A stretch of DNA of 64,000 bases from Gamsiella multidivaricata (GCF_025024155.1 NW_026251718.1:236001-300000); one strand, 5' to 3'. Numbered from the stretch's first letter, positions 34,165 to 46,613 are shown. Numbers and translations: made by a program. Notes: generated by a model from the letters alone, not told the origin.

Positions 34165-34695
34165 ACTCTAATCTATGGTTCGACCTACATTTCGTTCATC
34201 ATCGGCAACCCGGGACCGGAAAGAGCTTTATTGCCGACCATCTCGGAGCGAACTTCATGTCCGAGTTCTCAAATAATGGCGATGGAATCACGACAAACTT
34301 TCAGCAAGAGCTGGTTGAAATCAACGGGCAGCACGTGCTACTTACTAGTCGATGCGCCCGGTTTGTTTGAGCTAGACACCGTAACGACCTAGCGGAACGC
34401 AATGCTGATCACCAAGGTGTTGAGTTTCGGCGAGAACACTCCACTCAAGATCGGGGTCGCCGTACAAGACCGCAATGGACGTATCCAACATGTCGACCTG
34501 CTCTTGATCAAGAAGGTCCACGAAGCGCTGACGCCCTAGTTTGAGATGTTGCTCATCATCAACTAGTTCAAATAGCGGAACGTGGAGGTGTATGCAGATC
34601 TCCGTGTCATAAACAACGTGATTGATACTATCCACCAGCGGGGCTAATGTCGGCAGAGACCGTGTTATTGCGATTGGGGATTTTGAGAAAAGTGC
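34165..34695 (+). pseudogene. Degenerate AIG1-like P-loop GTPase gene (copy 2)
   Basis: Three reading frames carry successive pieces of one protein. The P-loop reads IIGNPG and then, one base out of frame, GKSFIADHLGANFMSEFSNN. A GDGITTNFQQE segment fits a switch I region. After a second frame change comes the DxxG-type motif LLVDAPGLFELD. The copy then runs through in-frame stops (TVTT-stop, ALTP-stop, N-stop, K-stop), including RIQHVDLLLIKKVHEALTP, which pairs with copy 1. Past another frame change, RVIAIGDFEKS ends the match. GNPGTGKS with DAPG and the order of pieces resemble fungal AIG1-like GTPases. At least three frameshifts and four stops mean it cannot be functional as read. Confidence 0.65.
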
Positions 34696-37600
34696 ATGTC
34701 GGACACATCTATGGCGACATTAATAGATGAATGTACAACAGTTTCTCCTCCAAAGAATAAGAGACGAGTTCAAGCCAAAGTACGTATACGAGATGGAGAC
34801 AAGTATCTTCGAAACTAGGGATCTCTTTTTTTTTAGGAATTTCAGGTACACCTGGAATATGATTGAAATCGAGGGGTAAGTGTCGATCTGCTTTGGAGCG
34901 GTTGTAGTCTATTCGGCATGACACTCTGTCCAGTAATCAGCGATTCAGCGACGTTCAATAAAACTGTTCTCTGGTTCCCAGGTGTTCAATTGCGCTGGGT
35001 TTCATGGCACTGTCGCGATGGTCAAGAATCATTTTCAGCTTCATTTACAACATAAAACGCGAACTGGACCTATCTCTGGAATGAAGGTTAAAGGTGAATG
35101 AGGAAAGGAAGGGGGGTTATTGACGCCAGATCTCCTCCTTAAACGCGTATCAAGGATATTGGTGGAATAAGTTCCTTTGAACATGCGTACTTAAACATGT
35201 GTATACGGGAAAGGCAAGTATAAAACCCCTGTTTTGCAGTCAGTCCATGAAACCAACTAAACTAGAGTGGCGAAAAATTGCTACTGTTGCCGCAAGGCAT
35301 TGTAACACACCCATTCGGCTCTGTTTCTCCTTGGATACTTTGAGCTGGTAAGAAGCCAGCGAGGAATTGGTGGCGACCATCTTGTGTTAAATGGAGTTTA
35401 GGCAAAGAGCTTAATTTTATGTAGTTTGAAGTGGCCTAGACTCAAAAGCAAGCTAGTCTATACACGAGACAGGATCAAATATTGGTTTCTTGTTCGTAGA
35501 AGGGATAACCATAACCGGACTAGTCGGCGACGGCAGGTTTCGAGCCTACCATGCAACCAGCGACGTGGTCCAGGATTATTAAAAATACATCACTAGCAAA
35601 GAAATGAGATTGGGGCAAATCATGTTCTCATGCAAATTCATAGCGATGACAGTAAGGAGTTTACGTGAAAAACGGTTGAAACTGGCTTAAGAAAAGACGT
35701 GTTTCTGAGTAACATTCGTCTGCCAAGCTGGTTGTAAGGTCAAGAAAAGGGTCGGGAAGAATGACTGGGGAGTCGAGCACTGTCTCCATGGCTTTTAGAA
35801 GGGCACATGGGTTCTTTTTTCACGTACAACATTCCACCTATGACTGGTGGGACGGGAGTGCTCTAACCACACGCGTACTACAGCATGGTCATGGATCAAA
35901 CCATGATCAGCCAAGTTTTTTTTTAAAGTTGCCGAAGACTTGTGAGCAGCATCTTCATTTAGCACAGTTGGAAGATAAGGGATGCTGTATCATTCCGCGG
36001 TTGGGTGATCTGGTCGTCTGGAGAGCATCCGTGTACAGGTGTACTTAGCGACTTTTTTAAGAGATGCCTCGCTTTATTGATTGGTCTCATGTAACTGCAG
36101 TGGGATTGAGGGAGAAGAAAGAAGGGAAGAAGGAAAGAAGGAAAGAAGGAAAGAAGGGGCGCGAGGAATAGGACCCAAAAAAGGAGTGCTGTAGGCTGCC
36201 GGATCCTCGGCAAGATGAGTCTGAAGGAAATAACCTAAAGAGCATACAGCGAGCTGAGCAAAGGACAGACAGTGGGCTGAGGCAAGAATAGAATCACTGG
36301 TGGCAGAAGCACAGGCGGATCGGGTGAGATGTGGAGTAGGGCGAGCAAGAGTGCACAAATGAAAGAAAGAAGGGAGGGGAAGAAAGAGGGAGGGAGGGAG
36401 AGAGAGGGATGGACGGATAAAGAAAGAAAGAAAGAGAAAGAAGGAAGTGTGAGTGAAGAGTGGAATGGAGAGAGTGTTAAGGTGGGGATGAGGTTAAGGA
36501 TAGGGATGGGCATAGGGATGGGGACATGGATGGAGGGGACGAGTCCAAGTACGGCACAGGTTCAAGGTCAGGCACCGCACAAGAGAACAAGGACTTCGGC
36601 AAGGACGTCCTTGTACTTAAAAGTATACATCGATGATTATGAATCCAACGTTTGTTTGCAGCCTAATCTCGGCAAGCAAAAGGAGGCAAGGAGGCACGGG
36701 ACAGCCTGTGGATGATGCGGTCCAATTGTATTATTACTCATTCATATTCAACCCAGCCCTTGACAACAACACCAACACTCGCAATGCCAACCAAGCAACC
36801 AACGACAGCAGTAGCAACAGCGGCAAGCGACAGTGATAACGGCAACAACCTTTTCATCTACAAACAGATGGACTATATATGATTTATTGTATCTTGTTAT
36901 TGTATTGCATGCTTGCTTTGGTGAGCAAGCATGCAAAGTTGGCTGATCACTTTGTAGACCAGGCAACCGCGCAGGCTAGACCAAAAACAACAACGTGCAC
37001 TTGACCATGCGCTTCCTCTGCTTTCCCCACGCGAACGAATGCAAACGAGGGAAGGAGAGGGATAAAGCGAGGGAGAGAGATCCCTGTGTTTGCTATTTTA
37101 TCCATTTATATCCGTTTGACACAGATGCGATGCAGCTGTTCTTTGGGGACATGTCTGGCATGCTTGTTGTCGATCGAGACCCTCATTCAAACTCGCTGAG
37201 GATTCAAACAAATGGTCTCTGGTAGTAGGCCTTGGTAGCCAGCATAGACGATAGGGTCGTGGTAAAAAAGAGACGAAAGCGGAGTTCGCCTCTTGGATAA
37301 AAAAAAAGAAAGAGGAGCACGAGAATATAATATAATGACGGAGGGGATGGCCGCGTGAATGGGAGCCATTACATTATACAATTCAATACAGAATACAGAA
37401 TAGAACAAAATACTCTCATACTCTCTTGCCGAAGTGTGTGTTTGTGCGGACAGTATGTGAAAAGGGAGGGGGGGAGAGGGAGGGAAACACGCGGCGGAGA
37501 ATATAAAATCGAAACAGTCCACTGGCTGTAGTAACCCAGTCCATTCATTCACTTCACATAAAACCCGCCCTCTCACTCGTCATCCCCCATCCATTTAAAC

Positions 37601-37734
37601 CCAATCCATCCATCGATCGTACTTGCTCTCTTTCTCTCTTTCTTCTTTTTCTTCAAACTCGCACGCGTCTTTCTATCTATCCACCACCCATCTATCCATC
37701 CATCCACCCATCCCTCTATTCACACTAACACACA
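34696..37734. other. 3-kb gene-free region upstream of the 14-3-3 gene
   Basis: No gene, tRNA or recognisable transposon was found. The left part is AT-rich and stop-dense. 36110-36480 is a purine-rich tract of GAAA, GGAA and GAGG repeats (for example GAAGGAAA repeated near 36125-36155). The last 350 bp contain the 14-3-3 promoter and a long CT-rich leader. Confidence 0.5.
37502..37508 (+). promoter_or_regulatory. TATA box of the 14-3-3 gene
   Basis: TATAAAA lies 227 bp upstream of the start codon. The following sequence is a CT- and ATCC-rich leader up to the ATG at 37735. This is a candidate by motif and position only. Confidence 0.5.
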
Positions 37735-39621
37735 ATGGCCGACACCACCCACTCCCGCGAAGACCACGTCTACCTCGCCAAGCTCGCTGAGCAGGCCGAG
37801 CGCTACGAAGGTACAGCTCCGACTCAGCTCTCTCTCTTATCTTCATCGCCCTCATCTTCGTTCCCCTCAGCTTTGGTGGCAACAGCCCTACCTGACCCCA
37901 TCCACCTTACTTCAGCTATACCCCTTTTCCCTCTCTTTCTTCTCTTCATCACATACCACGCATTTTCTTCTTTTTTTATATTCAGGAACGCGTCTCTTTT
38001 TTCCGCGAATGTCCTTTTTTATCCTCAACGCGCCTCGAACCATGGAAGGGGAGAGTTGCAAACGCGTTTTGACAAGAAGTTGTTTCTGGTGGCAACCAAG
38101 AGGGAATTGAGGGCAAAGGCACTGCAGGTCGGTCGCCTTGCGTCATATGTTCTTTGAGGCACGTCAAGCTAGCCACTGCCGCTTTTCCTGTGCATCTTTT
38201 CTCATTTTATTGCCTCGTGTCCCTTTGTTTGCTTTGTGCTTCCATTCGGGGTCTCTGATACTTCGGCAAGACCCCACTTGGTCACGCGGGATCGCTGCTT
38301 TGCTTTTTTGCCTTTTCACCCGCGTACTTTACTGTACTATACAGTCGCACCCACATTTTACCCTCCCCTCATGCCTCCATACCTTAATCTTTTTTCTTCG
38401 TACCCCGCCTTGTATGGCATACGAGGCTCCCCTCTTACGCTCGCTGGACTGGGGCTCCACGGGTTTCTTCCATCAGTTTCTTTCACGTCACTCCCGTTTT
38501 TATTTTCCCGCTGTGGTCACGGTTTTTTTTGAGCCTTCCCGACGTCTTTAGCCATGTTTGTGTGGTACCGGTTCTTTCTGGCGCGTGGAGCAATTAGGAA
38601 AACAGCCATAGTATTATTAAGTCAGGTCTCGAGGAAACGATTATTCACACCATGCGTTTTCTTGTGCATATCGTACTGTGCAATTGATAGAGATGGTCAA
38701 GAACATGAAGGACGTCGCTTCCGTCAACAAGGAGCTCTCTGTTGAGGAGCGCAACCTCCTCTCGGTCGCATACAAGAACGTCATTGGTGCCCGCCGTGCC
38801 TCGTGGCGCATTGTCTCCTCGATCGAGCAGAAGGAGGAGTCCAAGGGCTCTGAGGCCCACGTCGCCATGATCAAGACCTACCGTGCCAAGATCGAGGACG
38901 AACTCGCTGAGATCTGCCAGGATATTCTCAAGGTCTTGGAGGAGCACCTGATCCCCAACGCTGAGCTGGGCGAGTCCAAGGTCTTCTACCATAAGATGAA
39001 GGGCGACTACCACCGTTACTTGGCCGAATTTGCCACCGGTGACAAGCGCAAGGAGGCTGCTGACAAGTCCTTGGAGGCCTACAAGGCTGCCAGCGATGTC
39101 GCCATCACTGAACTTCCCCCTACCCACCCCATCCGTCTCGGCTTGGCTCTTAACTTCTCTGTCTTCTACTACGAGATCTTGAACTCACCCGATCGCGCCT
39201 GTCACTTGGCCAAGCAGGCTTTCGATGACGCCATCGCCGAGTTGGATACCCTTAGCGAGGAGAGCTACAAGGACTCGACGTTGATCATGCAGCTCTTGAG
39301 GGACAACTTGACTCTTTGGACCTCGGATATGCAGGAGGGTAATGTCTTGCGTTCATCATTCGATGCTGTATCTTGATTGCCTCCCATACATGGATACCAA
39401 ACCATTTACTAACCAATGCGTGTCTCTTTTTCTCGCCGCTATTTTCTGCTCGCTCTCCGCTCCTAATATCGTAATTACATGGACACCTTGTTTCCCGAAC
39501 CAACCATGAACCGGACAACTCGACGGATGCTCTTCAAACATGCATACGACTCTGCATGAATACTTTCATCCAATCAGCCCCTAGAGCCGAGGCTGAGGCC
39601 GACCCTGCCCCTGAAGATTAG
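37735..39621 (+). CDS. BMH1: 14-3-3 phosphoserine-binding protein
   Basis: 14-3-3 dimers bind phosphorylated Ser/Thr motifs on many regulators. Exons 37735-37810, 38691-39338 and 39578-39621 give 255 residues. The signature [20 protein letters not shown] is at about residue 43. The binding-groove helices include [18 protein letters not shown] and [18 protein letters not shown], and [18 protein letters not shown] closes the domain. The tail is short and acidic ([11 protein letters not shown]). The first intron is 880 bp, much longer than others here, as is often seen in highly expressed genes with regulatory first introns. Codon bias is strong. The ATG follows CACACAATGGCC, a good fungal start context. 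Confidence 0.97.
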
Positions 39622-40268
39622 AGAACATCTTTGCGCACATCTTTTTTTCTAGTTCAATCGTACCCGCTCGAAATATTCAAACAAAAAAAAAATTAATGGG
39701 AGCCCAGATGACGTATTGTGATATTGATGGATCGCAAACAGTGATCATCCTCTTGTAAAGACTGGCCGCCCTTTCACGCTATTCGCAACCATCCTTACAT
39801 TTCATTCATTCCGGAGCAGCACATATAAGAGGTAATGAGCAAGGAACAGACTGATCAGGATTAACGTGCCGACTGCATTCGATGGAGACGTACACTGAGA
39901 AAGAGGTATGGATGGGAATAGGCTCCTATGTTGCGAACCGGCTTGTCAGCTCGGGGAACGGGGTTCTTTTTCCAGGAAAGCAGCGTGACCTGTTATATCA
40001 GGGTCCCACACCTTGCTCTTGTATGTGTTGCGTATCTGAAGCATGGCATGGCGATCGATACAGCTGGATATTTCACGCCTCACTTTGATGAACCTACGAC
40101 CGGCCCTATTATCGCATCCTAATTCAATTGTGTGCGTGCATGTGTGTGTATGTGTGTGGGGCCAAGCATCAGTATGATCTTCTCGGCCATGCCTAACACC
40201 TATACCCTCTATAACAATTTTTTGGGCGCGTATACGACAGGTGTTTATAAGTTTTTGTTAATTGAATC
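39622..40268. other. Intergenic region between the 14-3-3 gene and GIS2
   Basis: About 650 bp between two plus-strand genes, with no convincing frame. A GT-rich tract (TGTGTGTG) lies near 40130-40160. The 14-3-3 3' UTR and the GIS2 promoter must lie here. Confidence 0.5.
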
Positions 40269-41398
40269 ATGTCGTACGCAAGGAAAGGTTGTTTCAAGTG
40301 TGGCAATGGTAAGGCGGCCTCCAGATGACATCGCAGTCGGTTGGGTTGGTTGGTTTCGTCTCGTCTTCACTGCCGATAATTGACACAAAGGATATCCTTT
40401 TGTTTCTTCAAAATCGATCGTTCTCTTCCCCCTTCCTCCAAAAAAAGTGGGCCACTATGCTAATGCATGCACAGAGCCCGAGCGCCTCTGCTACAACTGC
40501 AAGCAGTCTGGCCACGAGTCAAATATGTGCCCCCAGCCCCGCACGACCGATGCTAAACAGTGCTACTCTTGTGGAGGAGGTAAGTTTTGCAAGCAGAGTT
40601 AAAAGGAACAACAATAACAACTATAATAATAGCAACAATAACAACAACAGGCTGGATACTATCTTGGATCGGATCGTCCTCGATCTGCCACACTACATGT
40701 CAAAGCGGCAAGACTATTGAAACAGGATATCTGATAGGATATTTCGTTTTTATTTCTCGCGCGTTAGTTGGTCATATTCAAGCGGATTGTCCTTCGATCA
40801 GGATCGCACGTAATGCCGGTGGCGCCGCTGGCCGTTGCTACAGCTGCGGCATGTTTGTAAGTCAACCAGGAACGGAATGAGCAGCAATCGCAAGGAGGGT
40901 TTTTTAAACTGTAACATAGGAAATTAACGGATCCCACAATCCTGGCTTCCCGCCTATGATACTATCTTTTCCAAACCAAAAAAAAAAAAAAAAAAAAAAA
41001 AAATCAGGGACACATGGCGCGGAACTGCCGAAACCAGCCTCGCTATAACGGACCTCCCCGCAATTTTGGAATGAACATGGGAGCTGGTCGCCCGAACGGA
41101 GGTGTCTCTGGCAGACAAGTAGTCTGCTTCAAGTGCGGAGGTGCTAATCACTACTCGCGCGACTGCAAGGCCAATGGGGTCAAGTGCTATAACTGCAATA
41201 ACTTTGGACATCTGAGCAGGGATTGCCCTGAAGGGCCCAAGGCGCAAGTATGCTACAAGTGTCAGCAGGAGGGCCATATCGTGAGTGAATTCTAAACATT
41301 TTCTATCTTGGGCAAGTCAGCTTCGTATCATACTAACGATATATCGTTTTTTTTTTTTTTTTTTTTTTCCCTAGTCTCGCGATTGTACCCAGGCTTAG
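40269..41398 (+). CDS. GIS2: Zinc-knuckle nucleic-acid-binding protein, GIS2/CNBP type (seven CCHC)
   Basis: Proteins of this type bind single-stranded nucleic acids and influence translation of selected mRNAs. Five exons (40269-40308, 40448-40579, 40768-40856, 41008-41280, 41375-41398) give 185 residues. Seven C-x2-C-x4-H-x4-C knuckles are read in order: CFKCGNVGHYANAC, CYNCKQSGHESNMC, CYSCGGVGHIQADC, CYSCGMFGHMARNC, CFKCGGANHYSRDC, CYNCNNFGHLSRDC and CYKCQQEGHISRDC. Introns fall within knuckles 1, 3, 4 and 7. An Arg/Gly/Asn-rich linker separates knuckles 4 and 5. Seven knuckles matches yeast Gis2 and human CNBP. Intron 3 has A26 immediately before its TCAG acceptor, and intron 4 has T22 before CCCTAG. 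Confidence 0.95.
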
Positions 41399-41632
41399 GT
41401 CTTTTGTATCAATATAAGTTTGGAGCGCAATGCAGGAGAGTAGTCGGCTGAAGTAGCGATAGCAGGCGAACGACGAAATGAAACGAAAGAAAGTTCAGTC
41501 TTTATTTGAATGTATTAATGTATTCAACGCGAGACCAGTTAAGAAACAGGATGTTTGTGGCCCGTATATCAAAATGCAAAGAAATGGGCCCTTTTTATTT
41601 TTATCTTTTTTTTTGTTGGCATTTATGCACTT

Positions 41633-43206
41633 CTATACATCGTACTCGATCGAGGACCTTGAAGCCTCACGTTCCTCCATGGGTCGAGCGTTGATGAGCC
41701 TTTCTGTTCGTTTGACAGTCACATATTCCGCAAGGGCTTTGACAATGATCATCCATCCAGCGACCATCAGGACCAGGGACACCCAATGACTCTCCATATC
41801 TGCATCGAGCCAGTCCATCTGAGCAGAATCTGCACTGGAGCCGTACGAATAGCCGCTATCGCCACCATCACTAATGACATAGCCAGTGTCGTCCACGAAG
41901 GGGTGTTTGTCGATCTGGGTAATTTCGCCCGCAGGTCCAGTATTGGAGCCCATCACATCTTCGCTGCCAAGCATGTTGTCGAATCCACCTCTCATGCGAA
42001 TACCAAAGTTGAGTAGTGTGATCCCCAAACCGACCATCGATCCAGCCTACAAGCAGATGTATATATTTGTGTTAGTCAAGGGCAATGATCTTATGCAGTG
42101 ACATTGGAATTGGCCCAGTGTACCTTGGAGGCATGCGAGTTGTGCAGAAGGTAGGTCAACAAGACCCCTAAGAATTGAAAGCTGACCGCCACTATGATAT
42201 GGTTTGCATAAGAACAGAAAAAAAAAAAGATGTGGTGAGCAAGAGAGGACATGAAAAAAAAAAGGGAAGAGATTCTCTTGCCGATAGAAACTTGCATACC
42301 AGCTACATTCCATAGGAACTGGAAAAAGTTTCCAACGGGAATGCCTTCGACAAGGATGTCGTCTCCGTTCCCACCTGAAGAGACCATTGTCATCTCGAAG
42401 TACGGTGGAGTCACATCCTGGACTGCAGAGTCATAGGTCTATCAACAAAAAACAAAAAAAAAAAACCATGGAAAGGTGATAGGATGCTAATGTTTAATAT
42501 CGTATCATAAAACCGAAATAGAGGGTGCTGTAACAATTGGGAGCTGTCTCACACTTACTGGTGGTCGTTGTTCATCGTCCTTTTGCGCCTCAACTTCGGG
42601 TTTGGCAGGGATGTTGGCAAACACGCCGTCCGATGTAGCAGGACGAGCGAGCCTTCTGGCTGATGTTGACGATGAAGAAGCTGACGGCGCTGAAGATGCC
42701 GCTACAGATGAGGACGTTGGTGCTACTTCCCCTCCTCTGACCAAGGTGTAAGATGAGGAAGAAGCCGTAGTAGAAGACGTAAACGGGGATGAAAAAGACA
42801 AGAGTCCATCCCGTATTCGTCCAAGACTCCATTGTTTGCTTCTAGATGAGTCGGTATCGTTAGATGGTATATCCGAGATGCGGTGCTGCTGACGCCGTTG
42901 TTGCTCCTGCAGTGTTAATGTCAGTGACGGATCTCCTCCGTCTGTGTCGTTGACCTCTGTCCATGTGGATGTTAGAGCTGTTGTATCGTCCACACTTGCA
43001 CTGTTATGGCTGGTGTGTGTAGTCGCAGAAGAGCTGGACCCAAGATGATGATGTGCCTCATCCTGGTTGTTCACGGATACCTAGATCACAACAAAAGCGA
43101 AAGAGGAGGAAGGCATGGTCAGGGCCAAAGCCAGTGGAAAGGATAATACGGCGGGATAGGACGCTAGAGTGGAGCTGTGCTATACCTTGGTGTAACTATG
43201 CGGCAT
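41633..43206 (-). CDS. BSD2: BSD2/NDFIP-type adaptor for NEDD4-family ubiquitin ligases
   Basis: Ndfip/Bsd2 proteins sit in Golgi and endosome membranes and recruit Rsp5/NEDD4 to membrane cargo. Exons 43186-43206, 42559-43080, 42300-42438, 42124-42191 and 41633-42046 give 387 residues. The N-terminal 150 residues are Ser/Thr-rich and disordered. The conserved part starts DGVFANIPAKPE. A PPTY motif, created across intron 2, is the WW-domain ligand for Rsp5; it is followed by VTPPYFEMT, VEGIPVGNFFQFLWNVAV and VSFQFLGVLLTYLLHNSHAS. Three hydrophobic segments (about 233-252, 255-275, 335-355) match the family's three membrane passes. The first exon encodes only MPHSYTK. The insert between helices 2 and 3 is Gly/Asp/Ser-rich. 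Confidence 0.92.
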
Positions 43207-43810
43207 GGCAGGGTACCGGCCCGAAAGCGGAGGAGATATAGAAGAACAGGAGGAGGTGAAGAGAGCGAGCGCAGTACAAGGACGGGCAACGACAATGACA
43301 AGGAGGAGTAAATGGAGCAGCAGGTGATTTCGCAGTGATGTCAAGAGAGAGTAAGCGATGCATTCGCTCAACAACGCTTCCCATTCCTAATGGTCCTGCA
43401 AGAGCGGCTTCATATATAGTGAAAAAAGGGAGAGCCAATAACCAACAGAGCGCATTTGAGACAGGCCAACCCCATGATGTTGGTAACCCACGAGTCCAGT
43501 CCAGTTCAGTAGTGCTATCACTTGAAGACGCGCTGTGGAGCGATGAGGGCCATCATTGTGCTTTCTGAAGAACGTAGCGGGCAATGCTGCAAGTAAGAAG
43601 GAGGAAGTGACCCCATTGATCTTCGTCCGCATTCAACAGACTTCACTCGTATTGGCAAGCTGGAATTTCTTCGCAGGGTAAAATTAGCTCTAATGTAGAC
43701 TGTGTGCAGAGAAAGCATTCGCCATGCTTTTGTAAATTCAGTTTTTTTTTTTAATACAAACAAGTGAATTACATGATATTTACATTGGGTGGTATTGTTG
43801 ACTAGACACA
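43207..43810. other. Intergenic region between BSD2 and the RING-H2 gene
   Basis: About 600 bp holding the BSD2 promoter and the 3' end of the RING-H2 gene, both on the minus strand. TATATATG on the minus strand near 43412-43419 is a weak TATA candidate for BSD2. Open frames here have no recognisable product. Confidence 0.45.
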
Positions 43811-45559
43811 TTATCTCCTCAGCGAAAAGCGTCGCGACCCACGAGCACCATCGCTTCCACTTGTCTGGTGTCGATTTGAACGCCTGGACCAACGTTTAGC
43901 ACCGCGATTCGTCCGAGAGATGTCGTACTTGCACAGAGGACATGTCCGCTTGAGTTTCAGCCATTCGTCCACGCATTCCTTGTGAAAGTAATGGTCGCAG
44001 GGAAGGTGCCGGAGCTCCTCCAGATCCTCATAGTCGCATAGACAGATAGAACATGATGTCGAGATACGGACTGCCAGCTCTCTCTCCTCTGAACTCAGAT
44101 GATCAAATGTCAGCATGTTGCCTATGTTCTCCTCCGTGTCTGGCAAGTTAGTAGTCAGAGAGACTGGATTGCTTTCCTCTACACGAGAAGTCTGTCTCAT
44201 GTCAATAACGACGATCCCTGACGAATCCTGTCTTCCCGACTGTACTCCCGCAGAATCGTCTGATACAACAATGCTTGGCATCGCGGTGCTCTTTTCGTCC
44301 GAGGATGATGGCGAGCCCTCCTCTCGGTCCTGGACTGGTGAAGCGCTGTTCAGATCGTGTTTCGTGAATTTGATGATTGGAACCTCGTCCAACATGTCCT
44401 GTGTAGCGCCTTCCCACTGCATCACTCGCGAACCGACGCCAAAGAGTTCCAAAACAATTACTAGACCATTCAGACAGAACAGGACCACGAACCAAAGGAG
44501 GAGCAGCGTTGCCAGGTACAGGTATCCCATGGAAGACAAAGCTAAGACAAGATAAAAGAGTCCTGGCGCATCCTGGGCGCAATGAGCCTGCGTCGTGAGA
44601 AGTGAGATCGAGACCAGCAACAGGAGCAGCGACGCCAAGTTGGTCATGGTGTTGTAGCTGCCAAAAAAAAAAAAGTTTAAAACAAATGCAACCGTAAGCG
44701 GGGATAAACAGTTACTGCGTTGCAGACTAAAGTAGAGACATATGCCAAATAAGAATCATGGTACAAATAAAAACGTACTGTGCGCCACATGCTCTACTCA
44801 GGTCTCGAGGCAGGTCGTCCGGGCGGACGTAAAGGAATCGACGCAGGAGCAACACGCAAATGACAATGGCCCGGGTCAGGTACAGTGCGAGGAAGATGAT
44901 GAGGAAGGAGCATTCGTGTGCGTTCTTTCGTTCAATCACCACTACAGTTATTGTTACTATAATCTGGATATATAACAATAATATGGTAAGGATTTTTTAT
45001 CCTTTTTTTTTGCATGCCAGCAAACATGCCGAACAGTTGCTTCAGATAGAATGTCGCATACCTCGACCATGGTGGCCATGATGTAGTACGAAAGCAGTAT
45101 TTTTGAGCTGGTCGAGAGGTAATACCAGCCGCGAACCAGCTCCGAATACACGTTCATGCGTAACCGTCTTGCTGTTGGATTGCTTATCAGCACTGCTGCA
45201 GTGGCGGCCACATGCTGAATACTAGGCGCGCGTGAAGAGTGTCGACTGAGTATACTGGGCGCCCTTGCTCCGCCGTGTTCGTTTTTGACGGACAAGTGTG
45301 AGGCTGACAGGGATGGAGATGGGGGTCGAGATACGGATAATTTTGATGCGGGGTATGTTGTTGGTGTTGTTGTTGCGGGCGTTGCAGACGTTGAGGAAGA
45401 TGCATGGATAAGAGGCGGATGTAGCAGGGATGGGGTGGAGGAGTGTGCAATTTCAGGGGTAATGAGTCCCAAGCCGGTGCCAACGTTGACATCGGCATCA
45501 ACGTCGATAGCGACAGGCTTTAGCTCGGCGCAACTGGACTGGTGCTCATAGATGTCCAT
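43811..45559 (-). CDS. Multi-pass membrane RING-H2 E3 ubiquitin ligase
   Basis: Exons 45062-45559, 44779-44963 and 43811-44657 join in frame to 509 residues. Residues 1-125 are Ser/Pro/Thr-rich. About 130-360 carries several hydrophobic helices (such as [53 protein letters not shown] and [20 protein letters not shown]). A cytosolic linker follows, then the RING-H2 finger at about 432-475: [34 protein letters not shown] and CPLCKYD, with all eight zinc ligands. The basic tail (RRSNRHQ, RRFSLRR) is disordered. It should ubiquitinate membrane or secretory-pathway proteins; no specific ortholog is clear. The acceptor of exon 2 was chosen because ATATCCAG keeps phase while the later TGTAG does not. 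The ATG at 45559 follows a CT-rich leader. Confidence 0.88.
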
Positions 45560-45766
45560 GGTTCCAACGCAAGTTGAAGGGAGAGAGGAGGAAGGCGGCA
45601 GGAAGAAGGTGGAGTTCAAGAGAGAGAAGGACAAAGGATAAAGAAAGCTCTAACCTTGTAGCCTTTGTATATTTTCCCTTTTTGTTTGTGCGCCCTTCTG
45701 TTTCTTCTCTTCTGAGCAGCAGGATTACGCCCAATGGGCCCAAGCGAAGAAGAAGGCCAACCCTGG

Positions 45767-45773
45767 TTTTATA
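45767..45773 (-). promoter_or_regulatory. TATA box of the RING-H2 gene
   Basis: The minus strand reads TATAAAA about 210 bp upstream of the ATG at 45559, followed by a purine/pyrimidine-rich leader. Candidate by motif and spacing. Confidence 0.45.
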
Positions 45774-46428
45774 CTTTGTGCTCCCATCGGTTTAGGACGC
45801 GCTTCAGTCCTCTTTCTCTCTTTCTCTCTCTCTCTACCCCCACTGTGCTGCAGCTTAGCTTACTCATCCAGAGCATGCAGCAGCATTTACAGCAAGGGTC
45901 GACAAGTAATACACACACGCCCTCTCACCTTTTGTTTCCTTCTGTGCACCACCAACCACAGGGGTACGTGTAGTCTACAAAATATGTGTTTGTGTAGCTG
46001 TGTTTGTACACAATATTTACAACAAGGCCCTCCAAGCTTCACTTTTTTCAGGTCCCAATGGACGGGCTGTGCGAGTGTCCAATCAGATTCGCCCTCAAGC
46101 CACCGGGACCCAAGGTTCTCAAAACTTCCATCGATCCGCCTTTGGTGCTGGCGACCCATAGAATGTGATGTCCCTCCTGATGGACGACTATCCCTTGCAC
46201 GAACTATCCAATCATGCGCAATGGAGGCTACATAGCCTGAGACCGTAGTCATCGAGGTAAGTGGCACGACCACGAAGGCACAGTCAGCTTGGACACAGAG
46301 TAGAGGGCAAGTAAACACACCTGAGCAGGAGATCAACAAGAGATGGTGGCAGCTGCATTGTATCTGAACACCGACGATGGACTGGATGTGTTTGTTTCTG
46401 AAAGAAGAAAGAAAGCCTTGAGTGCACC
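45774..46428. other. Divergent intergenic region between the RING-H2 and G3BP-like genes
   Basis: No gene seen. It lies between the two candidate TATA elements and so should hold the upstream regulatory sequence of both genes. A CTCTCTCTCT tract lies near 45815-45836. Confidence 0.45.
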
Positions 46429-46436
46429 TATAAAAG
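46429..46436 (+). promoter_or_regulatory. TATA box of the G3BP-like gene
   Basis: TATAAAAG is followed about 30 bp later by pyrimidine-rich leader sequence. The leader ends in a strong donor (CG|GTAAGT at 46614), suggesting an untranslated first exon of about 150 nt. The likely acceptor is CTCCTAG at 47451, 58 bp before the ATG. Confidence 0.55.
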
Positions 46437-46613
46437 GCCACAGGGGGGGCGTGCTTTTCCAGGATTTTCTTTTCTGTTCTATCATTTTCACCTTCTCCCC
46501 CTCACTCAAAGCTGCACCCTTTCTTTGCATCCACTCCCCCAATCCTCATCACTGCAACCAACCTCATCGTCTGCGACTAAACAAGACCGCTAGCTTTTTC
46601 CATACCATCATCG

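Noticed and set aside
35500..35590. Possible tRNA (TTTCGAGCC-like B box)
   Set aside because: The T-stem has a mismatch and no acceptor stem, A box or anticodon arm could be drawn.
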